Numbered from the stretch's first letter, positions 50,963 through 59,701 are shown. The stretch: DNA of 64,000 nt from Orlajensenia sp001423545 (GCA_001423545.1 LMOK01000002.1:1116001-1180000); one strand, 5' to 3'. The notes: generated by a model not told the origin, from the sequence alone. Translations and numbers: made by a program.

Positions 50963-52771
50963 ATGTCACTCCGCATTGAGGACTACGCACTGATCAGCGA
51001 CTGCTACACAGGCGCACTCGTTGGCAGTGACGGCAGCATCGACTGGTTGTGCATGCCCCGCTACGACTCGTTGTCACAATTCGGTGCACTCCTCGGTTCT
51101 GAGGAGCACGGGCGTTGGCTACTCGCCCCCGCTGATGCCGCCGCTACATCCACACGGCGATATGACGGTGACACGATGATCCTCATCACACGCTGGACAA
51201 CTGACACGGGAACAGTGGAAGTCACCGACGTCATGCCCATGGAGGACCGACGCGCGAACGTCATCCGCCGAGTGGCAGGCGTCACAGGGAAAGTCCGGAT
51301 GAAGGTGGACCTTCGATTTCGCTTCGGTCACGCAGCCACCGTCCCGTGGCTACGCAAAGACCACTCCGAACAGCCAGCCTCCATCATCGCCGTCGCCGGA
51401 CCAGACTCGATTGTGGTCCGAGGTCCACTTCTTCACCCGGCCGGGCATAGCCACATCGGTGAGTTCGACATACGGGCGGGGGACACCATCGACTTGAGCC
51501 TGACCTGGTTTCCTGCGCATCGTGAAACTCCCTCCGCCCCTGACGTCGACGCTGCAATGCTCCTCACACACGCGTGGTGGAAGAAGTGGGCGGGAGATTG
51601 CGATCACGAAGGACCGTACCGGACTGCCGTCGTTCGGTCGCTCCTTCTTCTGCGGGCGCTAACCCATTTGCAGACCGGAGGCGTCGTTGCGGCCGCCACC
51701 ACATCGCTCCCCGAGAGCTTCGGCGGAGAACGCAACTGGGACTACCGCTACGTCTGGCTCCGGGACGCATCACTGGCAATCTCCGTCCTCCTCACCCACG
51801 GGTACAGCGACTATGTGAGCTCGTGGCGCGGGTGGCTACTCAGAGCTGTCGCCGGTGACCCTGCAGACCTGCAGATCATGTACGGCCTGTCGGGGGAGCG
51901 AAACCTTGCCGAGAGCATCATCACCACCCTTCCCGGCTACAAAGGAGCCGCCCCGGTTCGGATCGGCAACGGCGCATCGACCCAGTTCCAAGCCGACGTC
52001 ATCGGCGAGGTCATGATCGCTCTCGACGACGCGCGACGCAGCGGCGTGCCAGACACGCGGTTCTCCTGGGCGCTACAGCGCTCCCTCATCACATACCTCG
52101 AGGACCACTGGGAGGACCCCGACCATGGCATCTGGGAGATCCGCGGAAAACAACAATCCTTCACGCACTCCCGAGTGCTCGTCTGGGCCGCCTTCGACCG
52201 CGCAATCCACGCCGTCGAGGAGTATGGATTAGACGGCGACCTCGCCCGGTGGCGCGTGCTCCGCGAAACGGTACGAGCGGACATCGACGAGAACGGGTTC
52301 GATGCGTCGCGAAACACATACACCCAGACCTACACCAGCCCAGAAGTTGACGCCTCGCTGCTGCAGCTCGCGCAGGTCGGCTACCTGGACTGGGCCGATC
52401 CCCGGATGCTCGGAACCGTTGCCGCCATCGAAGCGGACCTCCTCCGTGACGGCCTTGTCCTCCGCTACCGCACCGAAGCCGGTGTCGACGGGCTCCCGGG
52501 AGATGAACACCCCTTCCTCGCTTGCTCCTTCTGGCTGGTCGAGCAGTACGCGCGATCGGGGCGGCCGGATGATGCCATCGAGCTCATGGACCGGTTGGTG
52601 TCCTACTCCAACGATGTGGGAATGCTCTCCGAGGAGTACGACGTGAGCGGTCAAACTCAAGCAGGCAACACCCCTCAAGCACTCACGCATCTCACGTTGG
52701 TTCGCGCGGCTGACGCCATCGCAGCGATGGCGGCGACCCCGGCTCCACGCCTGTCCACCGCTGTGATGTGA
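50963..52771 (+). CDS. Glycoside hydrolase family 15 (glucoamylase/trehalase-like)
   Basis: The 602-residue protein has the GH15 N-terminal beta-domain (RIEDYALISDCYTGALVGSD, GSIDWLCMPRYDS) and an (alpha/alpha)6 catalytic domain: SLPESFGGERNWDYRYVWLR and GIWEIRGKQQSFTHSRVLVW. Actinobacterial members cleave trehalose or alpha-glucans. No signal peptide is seen, so it acts in the cytosol. The catalytic general acid is not assigned with certainty. The gene follows EthD closely and precedes an OpuC transporter, which together could serve osmotic balance; this is inference. Confidence 0.88.
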   Translation: MSLRIEDYALISDCYTGALVGSDGSIDWLCMPRYDSLSQFGALLGSEEHGRWLLAPADAAATSTRRYDGDTMILITRWTTDTGTVEVTDVMPMEDRRANVIRRVAGVTGKVRMKVDLRFRFGHAATVPWLRKDHSEQPASIIAVAGPDSIVVRGPLLHPAGHSHIGEFDIRAGDTIDLSLTWFPAHRETPSAPDVDAAMLLTHAWWKKWAGDCDHEGPYRTAVVRSLLLLRALTHLQTGGVVAAATTSLPESFGGERNWDYRYVWLRDASLAISVLLTHGYSDYVSSWRGWLLRAVAGDPADLQIMYGLSGERNLAESIITTLPGYKGAAPVRIGNGASTQFQADVIGEVMIALDDARRSGVPDTRFSWALQRSLITYLEDHWEDPDHGIWEIRGKQQSFTHSRVLVWAAFDRAIHAVEEYGLDGDLARWRVLRETVRADIDENGFDASRNTYTQTYTSPEVDASLLQLAQVGYLDWADPRMLGTVAAIEADLLRDGLVLRYRTEAGVDGLPGDEHPFLACSFWLVEQYARSGRPDDAIELMDRLVSYSNDVGMLSEEYDVSGQTQAGNTPQALTHLTLVRAADAIAAMAATPAPRLSTAVM

Positions 52772-52792
52772 ACGAACGCCGAGGAGTGCGAC

Positions 52793-53605
52793 GTGATCCA
52801 GTTCGAATCTGTCTCGAAGACTTACCCGGACGGCACCACCGCGGTCGCCGACGTCAACCTCACGGTCCCCAGCAGATCCACGGTCGTGTTGGTGGGGTCG
52901 TCCGGGTCGGGAAAGACAACGCTCCTACGGATGGTCAACAGGATGATCGACCCGACTGCGGGACGAGTCCTCATCGACGGCGCGGACCTCGCCACGACGG
53001 ACCCAGTGCAACTGCGCAGGTCGATCGGATACGTGCTGCAATCCGGGGGACTGCTCCCACATCGAACCCTCGTGGAAAACATCTCCGTCGTACCTCGCTT
53101 GAACGGAGCATCCAAACCAGACGCGCGCACCCGCGCCTACGAGATGCTCGAGTTAGTGGGCCTCGACACTGAACTGGCACAGCGGTACCCGGCACAACTC
53201 TCCGGCGGACAGCAACAGCGGGTCGGGGTGGCTCGAGCATTGGCGTCCAACCCGAACATCCTGCTGATGGACGAACCGTTCGGTGCTGTCGATCCAATCG
53301 TGCGACGCACCCTGCAACAGGAACTGATCGCTCTGAAACGCGAGCTCTCCAAGACCATCCTGTTCGTCACTCATGACATCGACGAAGCATTCGCCCTGGC
53401 CGACGAGATTGTGATCATCAAGGCTGGCGGGGTCATAGCCCAACGAGGAACACCCACGGAAATCCTCGCGCAACCTGCCGACGAGTTCGTAGCGCAGTTC
53501 GTCGGTGTCGACCGTCCAGAACGGCGCCTTCAACTCCACACTCGGAATGGTGTCGAGTTGGTCCTCGACGCAGAGGGCCGGCCCATTGGAGCGCTGCAAC
53601 GATGA
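52793..53605 (+). CDS. opuCA: OpuC-type ABC transporter ATPase (glycine betaine/carnitine/choline)
   Basis: The 270-residue protein has Walker A GSSGSGKTTLLRMV, signature QLSGGQQQRVGVARALA and Walker B ILLMDEPFGAVDPI, with QAV/QPT-type residues matching quaternary-amine transporters. CBS domains typical of some OpuA/OpuC ATPases are absent. The GTG start follows a GAGGAG ribosome site. The four-gene unit is translationally coupled. Confidence 0.88.
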   Translation: MIQFESVSKTYPDGTTAVADVNLTVPSRSTVVLVGSSGSGKTTLLRMVNRMIDPTAGRVLIDGADLATTDPVQLRRSIGYVLQSGGLLPHRTLVENISVVPRLNGASKPDARTRAYEMLELVGLDTELAQRYPAQLSGGQQQRVGVARALASNPNILLMDEPFGAVDPIVRRTLQQELIALKRELSKTILFVTHDIDEAFALADEIVIIKAGGVIAQRGTPTEILAQPADEFVAQFVGVDRPERRLQLHTRNGVELVLDAEGRPIGALQR

Positions 53606-54246
53606 ATTGGCTCAGCCAGAACCTCGATGGAGTCATTCAACTCTTCATCGTTCACCTCGCCTTGGCGATACCGGCGGTGATCCTCAGCGTCGTCATCGCA
53701 GTGCCGATCGGGTGGGCTGTGCAGGGTCGCGGGTGGGCGCGCGAACCATCCCTCGCCGTCGTCGGCCTTCTGTACGCCATTCCTTCTCTACCGCTTTTCG
53801 TGTTGATTCCGGCGATATTCGGGGTCGGGCTGAGGTCTGCATGGAACGCCATAATCGTGCTGACCATCTACGCGACGGCGATCATGGTCCGCGCTTCAGC
53901 CGATGCCTTCTCTTCCGTGCCTGAGCACGTACGACTCGCGGCGTCCGCAATCGGCTACTCGTCCCTCGGCCGGTTCTGGGCGGTCGACCTCCCTCTTGCG
54001 GTGCCGGGCCTGATCGCAGGCTTGCGGGTCGTTGTTGTCAGCACGGTGAGCCTGGTCACAGTGTCGTCCGTCATCGGCATCAGCAGCCTCGGCACACTCT
54101 TCACGGACGGGTTCCAACGAGGGATCGTCGCTGAAGTCATCACAGGGATCTGCCTCGTTGTACTCATCGGCGTCCTCCTCGATGGTCTGTGCGTGCTCAC
54201 CGGACGAGCGGTCGCTCCGTGGGCGCGTCGCCAGAAGGCTGCGTGA
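53602..54246 (+). CDS. opuCB: OpuC-type ABC transporter permease 1
   Basis: The 214-residue membrane protein has about five to six segments. The binding-protein-dependent transport motif (EHVRLAASAIGYSSLGRFWA, then VDLPLAVPGLIAGLRVVVVS) matches the EAA loop. It overlaps the ATPase gene (ATGA) and the second permease gene by one base. Confidence 0.87.
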   Translation: MNWLSQNLDGVIQLFIVHLALAIPAVILSVVIAVPIGWAVQGRGWAREPSLAVVGLLYAIPSLPLFVLIPAIFGVGLRSAWNAIIVLTIYATAIMVRASADAFSSVPEHVRLAASAIGYSSLGRFWAVDLPLAVPGLIAGLRVVVVSTVSLVTVSSVIGISSLGTLFTDGFQRGIVAEVITGICLVVLIGVLLDGLCVLTGRAVAPWARRQKAA

Positions 54247-54935
54247 TGGGACTTATCGCTCAGGCATTTCAATGGCTCGCGGACCCCGCATCGTGGACCG
54301 GGGACGGGGGAATCTGGACGCGGCTCGCCGAGCATCTTGCGATCACAATCGTCGTCGTGGTCGTCTCAGCTGCAATCACAATCCCTATCGGCGTGGTCGT
54401 CGGCCATCGACGTCGAGGGACTGTCGGCGTTGCCCTCGTCGCGGGAGCTGCACGGGCAGTTCCAACTCTCGGTCTCCTGACTCTGCTTGGACTCGCCGTT
54501 GGTATTGGATTGGTCGCTCCGATGATCGCGCTCATCGTCTTGGCCGCACCATCTATCCTGGCCGGGACGTATTCCGGTGTCATGGCCGTCAGCAGCGACG
54601 TCGTCGATGGCGCCCGCGCCCAAGGCATGTCTGAAATGCAGATCGTCTTCGGCATAGAGATCCCCTTGGCTGCACCGGCATTGCTCGGCGGTGTTCGCTC
54701 CGCCACTCTCCAAGTTGTCGCCACCGCCACCCTCGCCGCGTACGTCGCCGATGCGGGCCTCGGTCGATACATCTTCATGGGCTTGAAGACCCGCAACTAC
54801 GCCGAGCTGATCGCCGGCTCCCTGCTGGTGGTCGCACTCGCCCTTCTCCTCGACGGCATCTTCGTCCTGATTCAAAAGCGATTCTCGTTGCGACCAAACG
54901 GCCCCCGGAATCAACTCGTAGGGAGAACATCATGA
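54246..54935 (+). CDS. opuCD: OpuC-type ABC transporter permease 2
   Basis: The 229-residue membrane protein has the EAA loop VVDGARAQGMSEMQIVFGIE, then IPLAAPALLGGVRSATLQVV, and six hydrophobic segments. Start ATG overlaps the permease 1 stop; the next start overlaps its stop (ATGA). With permease 1 it forms a heterodimer. Confidence 0.87.
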   Translation: MGLIAQAFQWLADPASWTGDGGIWTRLAEHLAITIVVVVVSAAITIPIGVVVGHRRRGTVGVALVAGAARAVPTLGLLTLLGLAVGIGLVAPMIALIVLAAPSILAGTYSGVMAVSSDVVDGARAQGMSEMQIVFGIEIPLAAPALLGGVRSATLQVVATATLAAYVADAGLGRYIFMGLKTRNYAELIAGSLLVVALALLLDGIFVLIQKRFSLRPNGPRNQLVGRTS

Positions 54936-55849
54936 TCATCAGAAGCCGCCGGCGCCTCACAGCCCTCCTAGGCGTGGCGGTCGTGTCCGTCGTCCTGACG
55001 GGGTGCGCCACTGAAAACCTCGATGGTGATTCCGGGGGATCCGGGGATGCCATCGTCGTCGGATCTCAGGACTACTACTCGAACGAGATCATCGCCGAGA
55101 TCTACGCACAAGCCCTCGAAGCTGGTGGTTACTCAGTCGAGCGCGACCTCCGAATCGGTCAACGAGAGGTTTACATTCCGGAGATCGAGAGCGGAGCCAT
55201 TGACCTTTTCCCGGAATACACAGGCCCACTCCTCCAGATCTGGGAACCGGAAACGCCAGCTCGGCTCGACGCCGACGTCTACGACGCACTGGTGGACGCT
55301 GCTCCGGCAGGCGTACGCATTCTTGAAGAGTCGTCAGCAACCGACCAAGACGCGTTCGTGGTCACGGAGGAGTTTGCCGAGAAGTGGGAGCTCACCACAA
55401 TCAACGACCTCTCCAAGGTCACCGAACCACTAACGCTCGGTGCCAACTCCGAAGCAGAGACGCGTCCGTTCGGACCCGCCGGACTAGAAGCGACCTACGG
55501 AGTCGATGTCGCTTTCACTCCGATCGAAGACGGCGGTGGACCCTTGACGGTGAAAGCACTGCGCGACGACTCCATTCAGCTTGCCGTCATCTATACAGCT
55601 GATCCGTCTATTGAGGAGAACAACCTCGTCGCACTCGAAGACACCGAAGGCCTATTCCTGGCCTCACACGTCGTCCCCGTCGCCAGCGACGCTCTCGATG
55701 AGAAGGCCACCGCCATCGTCAACGCAGTGAGCGCCGCACTAACCGCCGATGGCTTGGTCGCGCTGAACGCGGAAAGCGTAAACGAGCAGGCGCCGGCCGA
55801 GAGCATCGCAAAGAGTTGGTTGGCGGACAATCCGTTGCCCGTAGATTGA
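54932..55849 (+). CDS. opuCC: OpuC-type substrate-binding lipoprotein
   Basis: The 305-residue protein has a lipoprotein signal, VVSVVLTGCATENLD, with the lipidated cysteine near residue 28. The mature part, DAIVVGSQDYYSNEIIAEIY, then GAIDLFPEYTGPLLQIWEPE, is the quaternary-amine binding fold. It would deliver glycine betaine, carnitine or choline to the permeases on the cell surface. The ligand aromatic box is not assigned. Confidence 0.88.
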   Translation: MIIRSRRRLTALLGVAVVSVVLTGCATENLDGDSGGSGDAIVVGSQDYYSNEIIAEIYAQALEAGGYSVERDLRIGQREVYIPEIESGAIDLFPEYTGPLLQIWEPETPARLDADVYDALVDAAPAGVRILEESSATDQDAFVVTEEFAEKWELTTINDLSKVTEPLTLGANSEAETRPFGPAGLEATYGVDVAFTPIEDGGGPLTVKALRDDSIQLAVIYTADPSIEENNLVALEDTEGLFLASHVVPVASDALDEKATAIVNAVSAALTADGLVALNAESVNEQAPAESIAKSWLADNPLPVD

Positions 55850-55864
55850 ACCGGCTCGACGATC

Positions 55865-55894
55865 GCTCGGGCTCGGGCTCGGGCTCCGGCTCGT
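55865..55894 (+). repeat. Tandem hexanucleotide repeat GCTCGG
   Basis: Five consecutive units (three perfect GCTCGG, then GCTCCG and GCTCGT) lie just after the opuC stop. Length variation by slippage is possible. No functional effect can be assigned. Confidence 0.6.
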
Positions 55895-55947
55895 GCTGTG
55901 CGGATAGCGGCTGTGGATAAATGAGCACGGCAGCTCTCACCTCGCCG

Positions 55948-55953
55948 TAATAT
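55948..55953 (+). promoter_or_regulatory. -10 box for the second leaderless microprotein
   Basis: TAATAT ends six bases before ATG 55960, exactly as for the copy at 39154. Confidence 0.5.
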
Positions 55954-55959
55954 CGCCCG

Positions 55960-56103
55960 ATGGCACTCCCTACAGCCAGGCCGCGCATGTTGCTGTTCCT
56001 TGTCGAAGACGACACAGCGACGGTGGACGACGATGCGTACGACATACTCGAACAGGAGTGGATCAGCACACTCTCGAAACCGATCCATCACTCGATTCGC
56101 TAG
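55960..56103 (+). CDS. Acidic microprotein, copy 2 of a two-copy family
   Basis: The 47-residue protein reads MALPTARPRMLLFLVEDDTA, then TVDDDAYDILEQEWISTLSK, with the tail PIHHSIR. It matches the 39-residue protein at 39154 over most of its length (MA.PTA.P.MLL..VED, YD.L, WIS.L). Both have TANNNT six bases before ATG. The next gene, DUF2510, has its own -10 box overlapping this stop codon, so they are separate leaderless transcripts. Function unknown. Confidence 0.72.
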   Translation: MALPTARPRMLLFLVEDDTATVDDDAYDILEQEWISTLSKPIHHSIR

Positions 56104-56112
56104 AGTCGCCGT

Positions 56113-57108
56113 GTGACGACGACGCCCGCAGACTGGCACCCCGACCCAACCGGCCGATTCGAGCGGCGCTACTGGGACGGGGATGCGTGGACCGGCCACG
56201 TGTGGAGCGCCGGCCAGCAAGGAGTCGATCCGCTCGCCCCGGCTGAGAACGAGCACGATGCTGGCGTAAGCGTACGAGACACCGTGATGAGCATCGAAAC
56301 GACCGAGACTAAGTCCGCAACGACTCAAGCGGCTGTCATGGAACCCGTCAAGAAGCTGTCCCGCCGCGAAGCGAAACGACAAGGACGCGACGAGTTTGAG
56401 TCCACAGCGCTGGCCGCGGCGCACGGTGACAGCAACGCACTGTCGGAGCTTCCCGCCGCGATCGACGCCGCGGCCAAGCTCTACCGCGGCAAAGCTCTCG
56501 AGGACAAGAAGTGGGAAGTTCTCACCCTTGGCATTCGCGATGTCCTCGACGACGACCTTCTCAATGACGAAGAAGAACAACATCTTTTCCACCTGGCTAC
56601 CGCGCTCGGCCTTGATCTCCAACAACTCGCAGTCCGGGACCTGCCCGCATTCGAGGAGCTCGTCATCGCCGGTCTCAACGACGGACGCCTCCCAGAGGTT
56701 GAGGTACCCGTGATCTTGAAGGCCGGCGAAGTTGGCCGGGCTGCGGTCAGAGCGTCGCTGATGAAAGAAGTTGCTCTGCGAGAGACACGAGGCGGAACAG
56801 CAGGCGTCAGCATCCGCATCGCGAAAGGTGTGACCTACCGGACAGGTCAGATCCGAGCGCGAAGCGTCGTCGTTGGCACGGAGCTGCAGGTGCAAGACAC
56901 TGGTGTTCTCGCAATCACGAATCAGCGCGCAGTTTTCGTTGGCAGCGCGCGAACCCTCGAGTTCCGCTACGACAAGCTAGTCGGGATAGAGCAATTCAAA
57001 GACGGCCTACGTCTAAACGTCTCGAGCCGGCAACTTGCTTCACTCTTCCGGATCTCACCACCGGCATCGCCGCTGATCGCAGCGGCCGTGATAACTCACT
57101 CGCTCTAG
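56113..57108 (+). CDS. DUF2510 domain protein with a C-terminal PH-like/bacterial domain
   Basis: The 331-residue protein starts with a DUF2510 motif (DWHPDPTGRFERRYWDGDAW, then TGHVWSAG). A basic linker (KKLSRREAKRQGRDEF), a helical TerB/tellurite-resistance-like region (GIRDVLDDDLLNDEEEQHL) and a beta-rich PH-like end (GTELQVQDTGVLAITNQRAV) follow. DUF2510 proteins are common in actinobacteria and are often membrane or surface-linked; this one has no obvious segment. TAGAGT is six bases before the GTG start, so it is probably leaderless. Confidence 0.8.
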   Translation: MTTTPADWHPDPTGRFERRYWDGDAWTGHVWSAGQQGVDPLAPAENEHDAGVSVRDTVMSIETTETKSATTQAAVMEPVKKLSRREAKRQGRDEFESTALAAAHGDSNALSELPAAIDAAAKLYRGKALEDKKWEVLTLGIRDVLDDDLLNDEEEQHLFHLATALGLDLQQLAVRDLPAFEELVIAGLNDGRLPEVEVPVILKAGEVGRAAVRASLMKEVALRETRGGTAGVSIRIAKGVTYRTGQIRARSVVVGTELQVQDTGVLAITNQRAVFVGSARTLEFRYDKLVGIEQFKDGLRLNVSSRQLASLFRISPPASPLIAAAVITHSL

Positions 57109-57188
57109 CCTGCGCCGGGCTGGCACCCTGTCGACGGCGCATAAGGCCAAACGTGCTGAAAGTTCCGGGAACGCATGAATGCTGGTGG

Positions 57189-57659
57189 TTAGGCTGCCCG
57201 TTCTCGTTCGTTGATCAGCTTTACCCGGATGTGCAGTGTGCAAAGGTCGACCACCCACCAGATGAACATGATGATGAGCCCGAGGATCCCAACCCAGAGC
57301 AGGAAGTTGAGGGATGCGGTGCCATACCCGGCGATGAAGCAGACGATGACACCCAAGGTAAGTGCGACTTGGCCGGCGGCGACCGCCCACCGGTTCAGGT
57401 ACCAGTTGTGGGCGCCGGCGAAACCGAGGAAGACAGCGAACACGTAGGCGATCGCCATGTTCTTCGTTTCGGACGGGGCAGGTGTTGGTGCCGCTGCGTA
57501 CGCGGGACCGGATGCGGTGGGTTGCGGGTGGTACGTCGGTGTTGACGGTGGCGGTGCAGTCACACCCCAGTTGGTTCCGTCCCACCAGCGGAGAGTGCCG
57601 GACGGGTCGCTGTACCAGCCGGGCGGTGTCGTCGGTGGTGTTGTTGTCGGGTCCGTCAT
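57189..57659 (-). CDS. DUF2510 and TM2 domain membrane protein
   Basis: The 156-residue protein has DUF2510 (GWYSDPSGTLRWWDGTNWGV), a Pro/Ala-rich linker and a TM2 region (MAIAYVFAVFLGFAGAHNWY, then WVGILGLIIMFIWWVVDLCT). TM2 proteins are of unknown function and often bridge two membrane segments. TACCTT lies six bases before the ATG on the minus strand. It converges on the DUF2510 gene before it, with an 80-base gap. Confidence 0.82.
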   Translation of the reverse strand: MTDPTTTPPTTPPGWYSDPSGTLRWWDGTNWGVTAPPPSTPTYHPQPTASGPAYAAAPTPAPSETKNMAIAYVFAVFLGFAGAHNWYLNRWAVAAGQVALTLGVIVCFIAGYGTASLNFLLWVGILGLIIMFIWWVVDLCTLHIRVKLINERERAA

Positions 57660-57922
57660 GCGTTCAAGGTACCGAAGTCGCAGCAGCTGCGGTAAACCCC
57701 TTTGTGGGCGTTCCACGATGGGAGAGTGAGCGGAGTGCCGGCCGAAATCGGCCGTCGACCTACGCTCTGCCAGCTTGCCAGTGGTCACACCTTGGCCTTC
57801 AATCTGTCCCTATCTGATCGCCAAATCAGCCGACGAAGGAGCACGCCCGTGAGCAGCTGCATTAGCCAATCCACCTAAAAGGGGAATTCCCGCCGCATCT
57901 TCGGACCTGTGAGACTGCCCGG

Positions 57923-58816
57923 ATGAGCTCATACATCGGGTACAACTTGACCGGGATCTTGAATGGGACCGGCACCTCAACGCTGAAGTCTTACTTCAAC
58001 GACCGGTACCCGAACACGTTGAAGCTGCGGAAAGAATTCGCTGCACAGTCCGGGCCTTTGCTAGTGGACGGCGGTGATGCCAACCCGGGGACGGTCGGGA
58101 CAGCGTTCGACTTGTTGATGAAGTTGACACTGAACAAACAGCATCACCCTCTCCCGCTGAAAGCCGGCGGACTGCTCACCGACGGTCACGTGCAAGCGGT
58201 GGACGACCTGGTGGTGATGACTCGAGTTGCTCAACTCGAAGCTGGCGCCGACTCCGACGACATGCTGTTCCGATGCTGCTGGGTACTCGCGTTGATCACG
58301 GAGGTGTACCGGTCCCAGTACGTGTACGAGACATCCGAGCTGAATGCATCCATCCGCGCCGGCAGCTACTCCATGAAGACGGAGTTGGCTGCAGTCCCTG
58401 GTGACGCCTTCAGGCAGCTGAGTGAACTCCGGGCTCTGGCGAAGGAGCGCCTCCTCCCGAAGCTTAGACAGCCGTTGCTGCTCGGCCCGACATTCTCAGC
58501 GTCCAGCTTGATCGGCGCGGACGGTGACTTGATCGCTGGCAGCACCATCCTCGACATGAAAGTGCAGCTGGGCGCGAAGAACCCGAAGACAGGGTTGCGA
58601 GCGGACGAGCTCAAGAAACAGGCAATGCAACAGATTGTCGCCTATGCGCTGCTGGACAGCTTCGATCAGTACGAGCTCGACACCATCGGGTTCTACTCCG
58701 CCCGGTACGGGAACCTGACCGTCTGGCCGCTCGAGGAAGCGTTGGCGACGCTGGCCGGGGAGCCTGTTGATGTGGCCGCTGAGCGGGCGCGCGTGCTGGG
58801 AATCCTCAGAAGCTGA
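57923..58816 (+). CDS. Hypothetical protein with a PD-(D/E)XK-like motif
   Basis: I do not recognise this 297-residue protein. Residues 200-217 read IGADGDLIAGSTILDMKVQL, the same order (D, then D/E-x-K, here LDMKV) seen in restriction-endonuclease-fold proteins. The rest is helical, with RAFD/FRQLSELRALAKERLL stretches. Whether it is an active nuclease cannot be known. It is followed 28 bases later by a DUF4279 gene with its own promoter box. The pair lies close to the CBASS operon, which fits a defence setting. Confidence 0.6.
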   Translation: MSSYIGYNLTGILNGTGTSTLKSYFNDRYPNTLKLRKEFAAQSGPLLVDGGDANPGTVGTAFDLLMKLTLNKQHHPLPLKAGGLLTDGHVQAVDDLVVMTRVAQLEAGADSDDMLFRCCWVLALITEVYRSQYVYETSELNASIRAGSYSMKTELAAVPGDAFRQLSELRALAKERLLPKLRQPLLLGPTFSASSLIGADGDLIAGSTILDMKVQLGAKNPKTGLRADELKKQAMQQIVAYALLDSFDQYELDTIGFYSARYGNLTVWPLEEALATLAGEPVDVAAERARVLGILRS

Positions 58817-58844
58817 TGCGGGACAGGATCGGTAGGTTGAGCGG

Positions 58845-59255
58845 ATGGTGACCGACGATCGGGCAACCCTATCCTTCTACAGTCAGGACATGACGGTTGC
58901 GGAGATCACCGAGGTCCTCGGCTTGAACCCCACCATCTCCCATGACGTCGGAGACCGGAAAGGCCGGCACAGCGACCTTGTCCATGACAACACCCACTGG
59001 GGTTACAGAGTTGAACACCAGGACGCGAACATGCCTGGTACCGGCAGTCTGCGTGAACTGCTTCGCATCTTCGCAGACAAGACCGAGCAGATCGATTCGT
59101 TGCGCCGCAGCTGCGAGATCCGCCTCTGGTGGGCAGGGTTCTCCGACAACAGCCAAGGCGGGTTCGTCATTGACCCTGACACCCTCCAAGCGGTTGCTGC
59201 TATCCGTTGCGCTCTGTTCGGCACCGTCTACATGACCGACCACTCCGATGATTGA
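58845..59255 (+). CDS. DUF4279 domain protein
   Basis: The 136-residue protein (RATLSFYSQDMTVAEITEVL, then WGYRVEHQD) matches DUF4279: an early beta-alpha ferredoxin-like unit, a helix ELLRIFADKTEQIDSLRRSC, then IRLWWAGFSDNSQGGFVIDP and IRCALFGTVYMTD at the end. The function is unknown. TAGGTT is six bases before the ATG, so it has its own leaderless promoter despite lying just after the PD-(D/E)XK-like gene. Confidence 0.75.
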   Translation: MVTDDRATLSFYSQDMTVAEITEVLGLNPTISHDVGDRKGRHSDLVHDNTHWGYRVEHQDANMPGTGSLRELLRIFADKTEQIDSLRRSCEIRLWWAGFSDNSQGGFVIDPDTLQAVAAIRCALFGTVYMTDHSDD

Positions 59256-59438
59256 ACGTCCCGAACCCAACATCATGAACGGCGCAGTCCGCAGCCTTCC
59301 GGCTACGCCGTCACCTCCCACCTTCCATGTGTATCCAGACGTTGACCGGCGTTCTGCCTCCCACTCCGAATCGCGGCATCGGCGGTGCAACCGGGCGCGT
59401 GACCGCGCGCCCGGAGAAAATGCGGGAGCGAAGGCTCG

Positions 59439-59522
59439 CTAACACCATATGACGAATGCCGCCATAGTCAGGACAGCAATTCCGGCGAAGAGGAGCACGA
59501 GGACCGCTCGCCGGCTGTTCAC
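59439..59522 (-). CDS. Possible one-helix membrane microprotein
   Basis: A GTG-started frame of 27 residues (NSRRAVLVLLFAGIAVLTMA, then AFVIWC) is a basic start plus a single transmembrane helix. It overlaps the stop of the zinc-ribbon frame by GTGA. It could be an independent microprotein or the shifted second half of one zinc-ribbon/membrane protein. Confidence 0.4.
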   Translation of the reverse strand: MNSRRAVLVLLFAGIAVLTMAAFVIWC

Positions 59523-59644
59523 GACTCGGTCGGGAGAAGCGCCCAGTCGACCCAGACCTCGCAAGCAGCGCACCACCATGACGAACTGCGGGGCCGGCAT
59601 CGGGTGCCACAGCTCGGACAGTTGGGATCTGTCACCTCATCCAC
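59519..59644 (-). CDS. Possible zinc-ribbon microprotein
   Basis: A 41-residue frame contains two CxxC pairs 13 residues apart (DPNCPSCGTRC and WWCAACEVW), the pattern of a zinc ribbon. A GTG at 59635 is a better start than 59644 because a purine-rich GATGAG precedes it. It is followed by an overlapping membrane-helix frame. A single frameshift joining the two is possible. Transcription is not shown. Confidence 0.4.
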   Translation of the reverse strand: MDEVTDPNCPSCGTRCRPRSSSWWCAACEVWVDWALLPTES

Positions 59645-59701
59645 GACGCCGACAATAGCCCGGCTTGCGGCGAGGCCGTCTGATTCCTCCAGACCCCTGC
59701 G

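Noticed and set aside
59248..59442. 64-residue plus-strand frame after the DUF4279 gene
   Set aside because: It is Arg/Pro/Ser-rich and lacks a start signal or similarity.
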